Shown in pieces: positions 53,055-64,000 of a DNA stretch of 64,000 nucleotides. The stretch is from Symsagittifera roscoffensis. Lineage: Eukaryota; Xenacoelomorpha; Acoela; Convolutidae. The position numbers were made by a program, and so were the translations under genes. Each line of letters opens with the position of its first letter. Within the stretch, counting starts at the first letter, position 1. The notes under the pieces are model-generated. The model did no database searches. It was not told the origin of the DNA and worked only from the letters and a program-made list of their open reading frames with translations. The stretch is from positions 1 through 64,000 of the forward strand of contig NW_026970715.1 of NCBI RefSeq assembly GCF_963678635.1, written 5' to 3'.

Positions 53055-53885
53055 ATGCAAAGCCCACCTATGAGAGTCAAAGTAACTGTAAGGAGCTCAA
53101 ATACTACTGAAAAATGGACCAAGAGTGTCAACAGTAATTCGGCTGCCGTATTCTGTACACGCACCTCTTATGCGGTTATTACACATTTATCTCAGACGCG
53201 GCTCAACGCTATAGTTTTCCATCTTTTTTTGAATTTGACAGAGATACGGATCAATCGACTACAAGTGTTTTTACCACTTCAGCAGCTGACTTCAGATGCT
53301 GAAGTGGTAAGAACACCGGTTTTAAAACCGCTTCAGCAACTGTATGGTTCATTCAATCACCTGTGTTACAACCAGATACGAATCGAGCTGTCACTGGTTT
53401 CACTACCAATTCACCGGCTGAATTTTCATCTATCTCGCCTATTGTTCACCAGCTTTTCGCCCTTAATTGAATTTGATAGAGATACTGATCACTCGATTAC
53501 AACTGTTGTTAGTAATTCAGCAGCTGACTTCAGGCGCTGAAGCAGTGAAAGCACCGGTTTCAAAACCGCTTCAGTAACTGTACGGTTCAGGCAATCACCT
53601 GTGTTATTACCAGATACGGATCGGGCTATCATTGGTTTTACTACCAATTCACTAGCTGATTTCTTATCGGTCTTATCTACAGCAAAGCTGATTATAATTG
53701 AATTTTTCACACCTTTGCAATACCGCTTCTCGTCTCCACCAATATCTGATTCCCTTACCATTTGGAACTACCTTATGGCACACGAAGCCCAGATGTCAAT
53801 TGGAAATTATAAATACGGTGTTTTAAAAATTACAAACGCCCTTAGGCAAATTTCGAATACAGAGCAAATTTATACAAATGCTTAG
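53055..53885 (+). pseudogene. Unidentified decayed coding region with Thr/Ser-rich repeats
   Basis: Two units of about 236 bp begin at GAATTTGA near 53231 and 53467. Within them, four copies of a shorter module translate as RDTDQSTTSVFTTSAADF, PDTNRAVTGFTTNSPAEF, RDTDHSITTVVSNSAADF and PDTDRAIIGFTTNSLADF. The modules fall in frames interrupted by stops or shifts. Base composition is less AT-rich than its surroundings. A second frame (53601-53885) ends with ITNALRQISNTEQIY. I do not recognise the protein; a retroelement Gag or a secreted Thr-rich protein are both possible. Confidence 0.5.
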
Positions 53886-54899
53886 CGCGACCAAACACAG
53901 AAGTTACTTGCTAGCATCACGCGATCCAGTTGGCAACAAAATATTTGGCATTCATCAAGGATTAAATTGCCAGTACGCTATCAACCATGACTACCAGCAG
54001 CTAACTACAGTCTCAATTGATTTAAGTTACCGTGGCCAATTCTGAAAAATTTGACAGTTTTTCCACTGGTTTTGAACAAATGTTTTGAACTCTTTCAGAC
54101 TGCAGCTAGCAACAATCTCCGTCTAAGTCCCGGTAAGAAACCTATCTAGTTACAATTATTACTTAGCAAAAGTTCCAAGTAATTGATACAGATTTCTGGA
54201 ACTACTTCTTTTCAGTATGGACAAGCAGCACTTGAACTAATGCGTATATACCGTAAGCCAAAAAACACGGTGTCAGCTTCTATCAACAAAATTGATAAAA
54301 TTGACAAATTTAAACTAATTTCATCACAGTAGAGTTTATCAAATTTGCTTCATTTCTAAGGAAACTAGTTCACAGCTTTAAACTCAAGTATTGAACCGTA
54401 GTACCTTCACCCGTTTTAATCGCGAAAAGCTTACAGTGAGTTAGATCTGAATTCGGAAAAGTACTGTGTTCTGCACAAAATACTAATTTCAAACATACAG
54501 CTGACGATCATGACGCAAACCTCACTGAAATTGTTTCTAAAAAGAAAGCGGAATTTGGCATATCTGAAAACGAAAACACTTCTCAAAAACCCTGCCTCAA
54601 AAAATACTGAATCAAAATTGGATCAGATCTACTAAGTAACATAGTTGGTCTGTTACTACGCTTCTGCGAGAAACCTATCGCCTTTTCGGCGGCTATCGAG
54701 GACAATTTAACCCATATAGGCATCAAGGAAAAAAAAACAAGCATGCTCATAATTTGCTTCGGTCTACAATACATTTTAATAACCCATACAATAACACATT
54801 AATCGTAGAGCTGCTGCCGATTTCTGTGTAACCAAGTCCAATCAATGTCCGCTTAATGGGAACAGTTTTTGATGCAAAAGATCAACAGAGCAACTACCA

Positions 54900-55580
54900 C
54901 TGGCTTTGAATAAGCTTGATTGTAATAACCAAGTTCATATCGATCATACGTGATGCCGCCTACTTCGTAGCTGGAGGAGAAAATTTTTCTGATGACTCTT
55001 ACGTTGACTCTGGTAATTGGCGTCAAGCGGGAAATTCTTGAGAAAACTATCTTTGCGCAATCGATAGCCCAGCCAAATACTCCAAGTTCTACGGCGACGT
55101 CCTCAACAGCGCTTTCTACCCGGCAAAGGCGTTTGACTAATTCGGTGTTTTTGCACCGTTTGTCAATGAACTAAAGCTTCTCGTGCAAATTAGTAAAAGT
55201 CCGGCCCTGCTTGGAAAGTAATACCTCCCAGTTGTTGCGGTCCAGTAATCGACAACAGGGTCGATCGATGAAAACAATGCCCTGCTAGCTCGCTTTGTGG
55301 GCCATCCAATTGACGCCAACTGCTTGTTGCTTTCTGTGGTGACCTGTGTCATGACACCATGGCTCAATGTATCTTTTTTAGAACTACACGCCACATGGGA
55401 ATGTATGCGACTTTCTTCGTTGGCAGAACAAAGGTAAAGCCACACAATCGAGAATGCATCCAACACTGGAAATACCAGCCACACTTGTGGACGCACCTTT
55501 ATGCAAACTCACCACGTACGAAATGCGATTGAAACCATAATCAAGCCGTTTTTGGACAGACAGCACTACGGTGCTAGCCT
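54900..55580 (+). pseudogene. Unidentified decayed coding region, continuing the previous one
   Basis: Stretches in one + frame look like real protein, for example YFVAGGENFSDDSYVDSGNW, then SPAKYSKFYGDVLNSAFYP and FGVFAPFVNELKLLVQISKS. They are separated by in-frame stops, and a further + frame from about 55258 reads ENNALLARFVGHPIDANCLL. Composition is markedly less AT-rich than its neighbours. I cannot assign a family; a remnant of a large mobile element or viral insertion is possible but unproven. Confidence 0.45.
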
Positions 55581-55689
55581 GTATTAAATCATCTCGTAAT
55601 TTTAAACATTAATGCGCCACAGGATTTAATTGTTAACTAGCGTAAAACGCACCTCCGGTACTCATGATAAACCACAAATATTAGAAAAA

Positions 55690-56985
55690 AGATCTGCATT
55701 CTTTGAGTGTCCTTTGAGAGCACCCAATTACAGGAGTCGGGATTACAAATTTTGCAAAGATTTTATTCAAGTTTTTTATACACATTTTGAAGAACCATAA
55801 AAATTTGTGAAGTTCTTCGAAAAACTTAAAATGAATTAAGAAACGTCACATCTGGGAAGCTAAAAGCAATTGAGCAGTCGCATTTGGACGCAAGATTTAC
55901 AACTCCTGAGAGTGCTCTTACAGTACCCAACTACAACGCTGGGAAATTCAAATTTTGAGAAACTTCACCTTAAGTTTTCTAAAAAGAGGTTTTTTTTGAA
56001 AACCAGAAAAATTTTCACAAAAATTGTCGTATCTCTTAAACTAAAAAGATTTGAGCCGAATTTGCAACTCCTGAGATTACTTTGACAGCCCCCAACTACA
56101 GGTTAGGAATTTCAAACTTTGAAAAAAATAATAATTTAATTTTCATAATTTTTTTTTAAAGTCACAAAAAACGTCATATCGGGAAAACTGCAAGGTTTTG
56201 AGAAGTCATTTTTGGAGGTAAAATGCACAACTCTTGAGAGTACCCTGAAAGAGCCTCACTAGAGAGAACGTAATTTCAACTTTTATGAAAACTTTTTATA
56301 CACAAGTTCTCTGAAAAAATTGTGAGAAAATCCTAAAAAACAACATATCTCGAAAACTAAAAAATTTTGAGCAGACGTATTCAGAGGCAAGATTTGCAAC
56401 CCCATGATAGTACCCTCACAGGTTCCAATAACAGGATGGAGATCTTCAAAGTTTTGGAATTTTTTAATATCTAATTTTTTTTGATAGTTTCGGAGAAAAT
56501 CATAAAAAACGTCATATCTCGAAAACTGCAAGGATTTGAGCAGGCATATTTGGAGGCAAAAATAGCAACTCCTGCGAGTACCCTGACAAAATTTCACTAC
56601 CAAGATGGGAATATCAAATTTAGTTGTTGTTTTTTTTGTATCTAAATTTTCTGATTTTTTCTTTTAAAAATCCAAAAAAACGTCATATCTCGAAAACTAC
56701 AAGGATTTGAGCAGCAATAATTAGAGACAAGATTTGAAACCCCTGAGAGTACCCTAACAAAATCCAACAACAGGACTAAGATCTTCAACGTATTGGAATT
56801 TTTTAAAATATACATTTTTGAAAAATTTTTTGAAAAAACCATAAAAAACGTCATATCTCGAAAACTACAAGAATTTGGTTGTTCATATATGGAGACCAGA
56901 ATCGCAAAACCTGGGAAAATTCTGACAACATCCAACTATTGGGTTGCTAATTACAAACTTGATGAAATAAAAACTGAATTTAAAC
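55690..56985 (+). repeat. Tandem array of ~168-bp units
   Basis: The word GTCATATCTCGAAAACTACA (with variants) begins units near 55844, 56026, 56173, 56342, 56511, 56682 and 56850. The last four intervals are 169, 171 and 168. Each unit continues with a GATTTGAGCAG block, CAACTCCTGAGAGTACCCTG and CCAACTACAGG. A worn partial unit precedes at 55700. Central units are most alike and edge units most diverged, as in a satellite maintained by unequal exchange. Confidence 0.92.
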
Positions 56986-57212
56986 GGGAAAATAGAAAAA
57001 CATATCCCTAAATTATTGCAATATACGATATCGCTTAAACGTGAGAAAATTCTTCTGTTAAAGATGCAAAAAAAGACGTTGAAAAAGCTTAAACATGGCG
57101 AGATAGTGCAGCCCGCATTTAAATACATAATAATAGATAATAGATTTGATAGAAGAAAATTTTAAAAAATTAGGAGACGGGTAGACAGACATAATCAAAT
57201 AATTTAAAAAAG

Positions 57213-57242
57213 CAGGTATACAGACAGACAGACAGACAGACT
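57213..57242 (+). repeat. GACA microsatellite
   Basis: Seven or so GACA/CAGA tetranucleotide units are visible. Confidence 0.9.
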
Positions 57243-57249
57243 TAATTTG

Positions 57250-58790
57250 GCCTCGAAAAAAATTAGTGAAAAATTTATGACCTTGCGGGAAAATTAATGA
57301 AAATTTTTTTAAGCATTTCAATACATTTTATAGCTTAAACATGAAAAAAAATCTTTCGTTAAACATGCAAAATTATTATGCTTAAACATGGGAGATAGCT
57401 GTCACTAGCATTTAAATATAGTATAGATAGATTTGAATCCAGCAGATAGCGCCAGATGGATATCGAGACGAAAAATGTAACTACGCTATGACTGACTGAA
57501 GCAGAGTTTCTACTTAAAGAAGAGGTTAATTGGCATTTCAGAAACGCTAAAATGGTTGGCACCTCGACCTTTCAACAAATGGATTTCTATTTTTGTCAAA
57601 AGTACTGGTGTCGACTACTTAGGGCCATTTTTCGTTGCTACAAAGGATACATACTACTTACAAGAAGTACATATGCTTATCCACATGCTTCTCTAAAGGT
57701 GCAGTAGACGTATAAATGGACAACATTACTAGAGACATTTACTTTACTCGCAGGGGGCACAACGAAGGAACTTTTTGCAGAAATTCGCAGAAAAAATTCC
57801 AAAAACTAAAAATATGTTTTTAGGGCTGAACTTAGCTAAAAATAGGCTGCTGTAAGCCTGCTTGCTCAGAAATTAAACAAGTATGAAATAATTCAAACTA
57901 TTTTTTCTCGATACTGAGAGAATTATTCAAAAAACTTTGTATGTCATTCGAATCACAACTGAAAAGGCTTGAATTAATTATATCATTTTACCCATTCGAA
58001 TGATTTTTGTGGGACCTGACTTTTTTTATATTTGAAAAGAAAAATCTATAAAAAAACTACAACACACCCGAATACAAAGTTCCTTCACATTTTTCAAATG
58101 GTCGTAAAAATTACATACATTAACAACTTCGAAATTTCTCACGACGTTGTTAATGAACAACAGGGCAACTAAGCCAGACGATTAAGACCAAAGAACCAAC
58201 ATGTTCATAAATAATTGTGTAGATCAAATTTAGCTTAGCAAAACGTTTCCTGAAGTTTGCTTTCAGGAGATTACCTTTTTAAAATGGAAACTGAAAAACT
58301 GAAAAAATGTAAAAATAACTTTCAATAAAAATTTCATCGGCAACCGAGAAAATAAAGCGTGGAATTTATTTACAGTTTTCTGGTTTTATTTGCTGATTTT
58401 GAAAATGTTTCGAGCTGTTAATTTAGATTCACTGTTGTTGGTTTCAGCTTTTTTTTGGTACCCCACAGGTAGCTGATTTGGAAGATTATAATAGATAATG
58501 CGTTCAGACAAAAAAATATCATAGCTCTTTTAGTTAGCGGTCATCTTCTGAGAATAATAGCCACTTTTATTTAACAAGTGCTGTTGCTTCAATAAAAATT
58601 TCTTTAAACAGTTTCTCAACTCAGTACTTTTTGGCCACGCCTCAATATCCAAAAGAAAACTAATGCTTCGGCGATTGTAGTACTCTTACAACTTACATAT
58701 GAAAGTATTTTCTGGGACCTGAAAGTATTTAGCTACTATTTAGTTTTCAACTACTTTTTTGGATTTCCTGGTCAGTGATTGCTCTAGAGA
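57250..58790. other. AT-rich stretch, nothing recognised
   Basis: A short repeat pair (CTTAAACATG... near 57340 and 57380) is seen. No coding signal. Confidence 0.35.
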
Positions 58791-58798
58791 TGGACTTC

Positions 58799-59887
58799 TA
58801 CCCGCACTGAAGTTTCAAGGATAATAATAGATTATATTTGATTTTCATTGACAGTCTCTATTAACAACAAAAATAATCAATTGTAATCAATTAAAAAAGG
58901 ATTATAATCAGGGGCGTATCTAGGATTTTCTCGAGGGGTGGGGGGGCGGATTTTCAAAAAATGCTGAAAATTTTGTCGACCTTTTTTTTTGGGTTTTGAA
59001 AAAACGGGCCAAAAAAGGCAATTTTAGGCACTTTTTGGAAAATTGTTACCAAAAAAAATCGAAAATCGCGTTTTTTCGGCGCGCGCTCCCCCCTCAAAAT
59101 TAGTACATACTGGCGCCAAAGGCGCCTTTAGAAAAATTTTCGGGTCCGTCACCAAAAATGGATATCTCAAAATAGTACAAAGGGGGTCCCTTTGGGTCGG
59201 CAGGGGGTCGAATTCCTGAGGGGAGGGAGGGAGCGTCCCCCATCCCCAAGCCACCTCCATACCACATTGCCACTAAACACTAACATATCCAACTGGATGC
59301 GTAATTGTGTAGTATGTGGGGGGGGGGGTGGTGTGGGGCAGACCCTACACTAATCCCACCCCCCACATGTACCTGTACTCCATAGTTACCTGTCCCGGTC
59401 GGGGTATTTAGTGTTTAGTGTCGGTGTGGTTAACGCGTGCGGAGGGGGTGGTTTGGGTTTAAAGGCGGGGAAGGAGTGGGAGATGGGGGAAAGAGGGATG
59501 ACGTTGGGGGGGGGGGGGTAGAACAGACGGGGGTTTAGGGCATGGGGACGTAGGGATGGGGGATTACTACATTTTAGCCGCCCCTGGATGAACATGTTCG
59601 TTCCAGTTTTCAGAAAATTTGCAAAAGTAGAGTCATTTTTTTACAAAGTTTAATCATTTTCGTGGGTTTTCTGTACAAAAAGCAATCCATTATGTTGAAA
59701 AAAATTGGATTATAATCGATTATAATAGATTTTATTGGATTTTTTTTAAAAAAAAACAATCAATTAAATTTGATTGAAAATCCATTATTTTGTCTAAACT
59801 TGACATAATCGATTATATAGACAACATTTTAGTCAATAAAAATCCATTATAATTAATAATATTTATCCATGAAACTTCGGTGCCGTA
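58799..59887. mobile_element. TA-flanked inverted-repeat element hosting a hAT copy
   Basis: The element 58801-59885 starts CCCGCACTGAAGTTTCA and ends TGAAACTTCGGTGCCG (16 of 17 positions comparable, two mismatches), with TA outside both ends. Its own interior is AATCGATTATAATCC-like near both ends with a C/G-rich patch (59240-59585). A small hAT element starts at 58909 (CAGGGGCGTATCTAGG) and is recognisable to about 59245, without its right end. Confidence 0.8.
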
Positions 59888-59899
59888 TCGGAAAAATGT

Positions 59900-61600
59900 A
59901 TTATTTATGCCTGAAAAAGCTTTTTTTGCTGACCTGGATAGCAATATGACTGATTTCTGCCATTTAAGTATCCGCCAAGAAATTATTTGAAACTATATTT
60001 TGAAAGCAAACTCATAAAAAAAAGAAAAACAGGATTGTTATCAAAAAAGCTAAGTCAAATTCAATTATTACTGAAACTCAAATTCTACGTCATACCCTAT
60101 TTTGACTCAGAATTCCGCGCCGCAGGCCTATCCAGTTTTTGGCCTTGTGAAGAAAGTAATACAGTAGTATCGATGGGATAACTATATTCGATAAGGGCAG
60201 TAGCTATTTTACATTGAGAGCTTATCAGCATTGATTCATGATACATTAAATTCTTATGTGCTGTAAAGAAAAAAAAAGGTCTACAACCCCCTCCCCCTCC
60301 GTAATGACTAATTGAGCTAACTCATCATCAAACTAAAACGGTAAAACGTTACAAAAGACGCTATCAAACGCAAACAAATTGCTGTTGTGTTCATAACACG
60401 CACTCAATTGACAGATTGAAATATATTTTATAAAGTTTGTAACTTTGAAAAAAGATTTATCGCAAAATTTTCATCGGTCGAGGGAAGCAAAATACAAAGG
60501 TTGGTGCTCTAAGTTTTTATATGATTATCCGAAACTGTTCTTTGCAGCACCTTAATAGCGTATCTAAAAGTTTGTTTTTTAATTTAAGTCCTAAAACTTG
60601 GCTATCAATGTTATTGATTGTTTTTTTTTTCACTCTAAAAGTGTTGTTTGATTTTTGATAGTGTAAGACTTTTGACGTTAGATTATCTAGCTTCAAGTGT
60701 AATAAAATCTGTACGGTTGGCGATTCTACTGTAATACATGCATAATAGCCTGTGCGTAAGATTGAATTCCCACTAATTTAGGTAGAACAGCCAGCAAAGG
60801 GTCGAGCTCAAAATAGTTTCAATCTTCGAAAATGTATTCCTCCTATATCAGAAAATAGAAAAACAACAAAATCGCCGGATCTGACCTCTCCCAAAGCTAG
60901 AGCAAGCTAGAATAAGCTTGAAAAGAACCTTCCGGTATTTTTTTCCTGTGTTAATAGCCAATTCCCAAGATTATTGACTATATTTGTTTAAATGAATTAA
61001 TGCGTTATATATTAATGGGGTATGAATAGATCTTGGTGGGTAGGACCCTATGGTTTTCTAAACTTGTCTTGACCCCGGGTGTCCCCTGTGTGCTTTTAAT
61101 TTGGCTTTTTGGTGTTATGACATCAAAATTGCATGATTATCACCGGAAGTGGTGAGTTCCCCAGCTGAACCCCTGGAAAAAAGAAACGGTCACCTAACAC
61201 ATAATTGGGAGGAAACTTATACGTTTGGAACTAGAGCAGAAGCTGATAGCGATATAGCTAATAAATGGCAACTTTGGAGTAGTAGAGTTTAATCAAAGTG
61301 GACATGGTAAACAATGGGTTCAGCGTAGACTGGCGAATCGTTTATAGCAATTCATCTAGACTACAGAAAATTAGAATGATAAATGAATCACATTAAATGA
61401 ATCATAAAATATATATCTACAGGGGCGTCACTGAATAAGAATAGTATGATTTACAGTTTGAGTTGAACTCAAGGGCTGAAGTTCACGAAGCCAAGAAATA
61501 ACTGACTTGGATCGTATGACATTTGTTAACTTGTTCAATTTGTGGCTTCTTACCTGTTATCTAAGAAGCGGAAGAGATTGATAAAAGAAGCCGAACTGAA
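59900..61600. other. No recognised feature
   Basis: A 64-codon + frame at 59987-60181 is Lys-rich and unsupported. From about 60900 the base composition becomes more balanced, foreshadowing the retroelement-like DNA downstream. Confidence 0.35.
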
Positions 61601-61617
61601 ACGTAGTATTAACACAT

Positions 61618-62000
61618 GTGCGAAACAGTGGTTAAAGCGGATAGGGAAGGGCGAGTCATATCTATAACCAAGTGTATATCATGATTAGGAACTGAAAGTT
61701 TCAGAAAGCCTTCAAGATTGAGAATTATTACGCAAAGAGGACGAACGGTTGATTCTCAGTGAGATAGAGAGCGATTGAGCAAGCTTAGAAGAATGGCGAA
61801 CATGGAATGTACTCATAAAACAAGTGCGAAAGAGCAATTAAAGCGGATAGGGAAGGGCGAGTCTTATCTATAACCAAGTGTAAATCATGATTAGGAACTG
61901 AAAGTTTCAAAAAGCCTTCAAAATTGAGAATGATTACGCAAAGAGGACAAACGGTTGATTCTCAGTTAGATAGAGAGCGATTGAGCAAGCTTAGAAGAAT
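61618..62000 (+). repeat. Direct repeat of ~177 bp, spacing 206 bp
   Basis: Copy 1 is 61618-61794 and copy 2 is 61824-62000. Both run from GTGCGAAA to CAAGCTTAGAAGAAT with about 10 differences. It may be the untranslated leader or terminal-repeat part of the retroelement whose coding remnant lies at 63 kb. Confidence 0.85.
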
Positions 62001-62061
62001 AGTTGGTCCATGGTGGACGTTTTTGCTCACAGCGATACTAGTTGTGTCCCACAATTGTGAG

Positions 62062-62122
62062 TTAATTATTTAACCTGATTTGAACCCGAGTTCAGCACCG
62101 GGTTGAACTATTAAATAATTAA
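62062..62122 (+). other. Two-step hairpin
   Basis: TTAATTATTTAA (62062-62073) pairs perfectly with TTAAATAATTAA (62111-62122). Inside it, AACCCG (62083-62088) pairs with CGGGTT (62099-62104). A related CCGGGTTGAATTAATTG word recurs near 62393. Confidence 0.6.
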
Positions 62123-63007
62123 GACCATTTATCTACGGGGGAAAGGACCAACACAAGAGCTGTACAGCTCATCACGGCGAACCGCTGTTGTGCCCCTGTT
62201 TAAGAACTACATGCAATTTTCTTTGGTTATTTTTCTGGGCTGGGTAATGTTGCCTCACCCTCAAGCAACGAGCACGGATCATGGTGGGCCTCGCACATCC
62301 GACCTTTCAATTGAGAGGCGGAGACGTAATCACTTCACCACCGCTCCCCAGCTATTTGTGTGATTGACTTGCGCTTGAATCTGAGTTTACTGCCGGGTTG
62401 AATTAATTGTTTGAGCGAATTGCACTGCTGGAGTAGTCGACTTTGGAATCGGGACAAGCAAAGATTGAAGAAAGAGTTGAAGGGGCGGTAGCCGAATGGA
62501 ACGAAACACGGGTTTTGTTATAGAAGTTGTTTATAAGTAGTTAGCAAATTAAAAGCATTGTAACTTGCTTTTATTAACGTTGCGATTGATAATTTATTTA
62601 ATATGCTCACGTTTTGGTGAACTAGCTAGAAACGCAAGAAGAGAGTCGGAAATAGCATAAACCTACCCAATAACTTCTACATTGACGCTCCTGGTTGGGC
62701 TTTCTGTATCGAATGGTTGACGATCTTTGGTCTGACGAGGGTTGAAGGAAGAATTGATTGAACCAAGACGATGAAAATTGATCGGGACTGCCCAGCAGCA
62801 AACGAAGTGTTATCCAAAGCGACAATAGACGATGAGTTTCTCTTGGGATCCCGACTAGGATGTGTAGGCATTTCGAATTGGATCAACTATGTTGAGTTCA
62901 GAATGATGCAACCGAGGAAATAACTGCGGAACTACGGTGAACCCAGACAAGACGGTCCCGTTTTTCATGGCTGGACATTCATGAACTAAGAAATAGGGGC
63001 TATTTCC

Positions 63008-63685
63008 GTGAAAAAAACAGTTATCGTTGTCGTGAACTTGTTCAGGCCAAGGTTAATTAGTTTCAGAACGCTCAAGAGAAAATCAGAAATCAGATGGACT
63101 GTCAACGGCACTGTATTCATGGTGGTGATGTTCGGTGCTCTTGCTGAAAGAGGTTGTTTTTTCCTTGGAAGAAAACATAATTCGGCAGAATTTGTACCTT
63201 TCAGACGAGCCGGAAGGAGTCGTGATTGCACCCAGATTCGAAGGGCGCACAAACTTCGAGCTTTCGTGTGGGACATAATCTGCAGCGAATTAGTGGATAT
63301 GGATTTTGACCAAACCATAGGTTTCAATTTGATATCAGAAAGATTTCTCGGGCTCCTCGGGTACAAGGCCTCTGTTCGGAGGTTCAATGAAAAGTTGAAA
63401 GGAACCTTCGCAGTAAAAAATCGAAAATTAAACGTACTTGGTTACATCAGGGCGATGGTCGAGATAGGAAGCTTCAAGAAGGTTTTCAATTTGATCAATG
63501 TCGGCCAGCTTGACTACGATGTGGTCCTCAGAGCTCAGAAACGCGAAGAGATCTATGGCCTTATGGGGACCGAAAATGAATCAATGATCTGCCACGAGTG
63601 TCACGATATGCAGTCAGTCTTACTAACGTTCGAGAGATTACCAGTTAAAGGGACAATATCACTGGATGAAGAAACTGGCGTGTAA
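63008..63685 (+). pseudogene. Decayed retroelement pol fragment, retropepsin-like
   Basis: A 225-codon frame, the longest on the + strand. Residues around 100-190 follow the layout of a retroviral-type aspartic protease. A segment with FNLISERFL sits where the residues after the catalytic Asp lie, followed by LNVLGYIRAMVEIGS and then LDYDVVL, like the usual 'ViLG' strand. The catalytic Asp-Thr/Ser-Gly triplet is not intact. No zinc knuckle or reverse transcriptase is visible before the window ends. A Ty3/gypsy-type LTR element is most likely. An upstream + frame near 62775-62922 may be a gag piece. Another open + frame follows at 63687-63911. Confidence 0.5.
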
Positions 63686-64000
63686 ATGAAGACGTCGATG
63701 GACCAAAGAACCCAAGTCCGAGAATAATCGCCGAGTGGACCATGACGGTCGAACCCGAGCTTTTGATTTATGTGATGCGAGTCGTGACGAACATGAAGAT
63801 CGAAAAGTCAATTGTGGGCTGCTAGAATTGGGAAACTGGTCATGCGGTGAGTTTCCGGAGCAGCACTTTTTATATGAGTTTGTGCACAACCTTCGGGACG
63901 TAACGAGCTAGATGAGACAAATTGTGTTCATTTCATGAACTTGTGTGCTTTCCTTTGAATTTGGAAACTTCTCCTCCACTTGGAGCGTTCAATGACAAAC

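Overview
This window is nuclear DNA from an animal, most likely an invertebrate; I cannot name the species. The evidence is a multi-exon gene with GT...AG introns (many acceptors ending TTTCAG), a metazoan-type RhoGEF protein, very AT-rich non-coding DNA and dense transposon remnants. There are no operons, ribosome binding sites or CRISPR arrays. A run of N (39067-39266) marks an assembly gap.

The main gene lies on the minus strand and fills about 29.6 kb (35685 down to 6101). I assembled 18 coding exons by hand. All splice phases agree and they give one uninterrupted frame of 3576 nt (1191 residues plus stop). The protein is a Dbl-family Rho guanine nucleotide exchange factor with a DH domain followed by a PH domain. 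It looks most like the PLEKHG7 branch of the PLEKHG family, with a long Ser/Arg-rich N-terminal extension on two 5' exons. A small ATG-containing exon at 23423-23391 may be a second, internal first exon giving a form of about 756 residues. Upstream on the same strand (39066-38380) is part of another coding region. It is broken between three frames beside the assembly gap, so sequence errors are likely.

Most of the remainder is mobile DNA. A decayed hAT element with a TTF/ZMYM-type transposase (3709-5531) has recognisable ends and an 8-bp target duplication. At least eight small non-autonomous relatives (about 370-440 bp when complete) are scattered through the window, two of them with perfect 8-bp target duplications. 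A Tc1/mariner-like foldback (28312-28998) is inserted at a TA inside one of these. A second inverted-repeat family with ends CCSGCACYGA and flanking TA (30458-31393, 41544-42883, 43767-44270, 58801-59885) is packed with AATCGATTATAATCC-like motifs and hosts hAT copies in two cases. A third family of about 550 bp has small hairpins near both ends. It occurs at least eight times, including inside a 1.6-kb tandem array (11747-16055) and a 1377-bp tandem duplication (824-3579).

The right third (44-64 kb) has no gene I recognise. It holds diverged direct repeats, a tandem array of about 168-bp units (55.7-57.0 kb), an unidentified decayed coding region with Thr/Ser-rich repeats (52.3-55.6 kb), and at the right edge a decayed retroelement pol fragment resembling a retropepsin (63008-63685).
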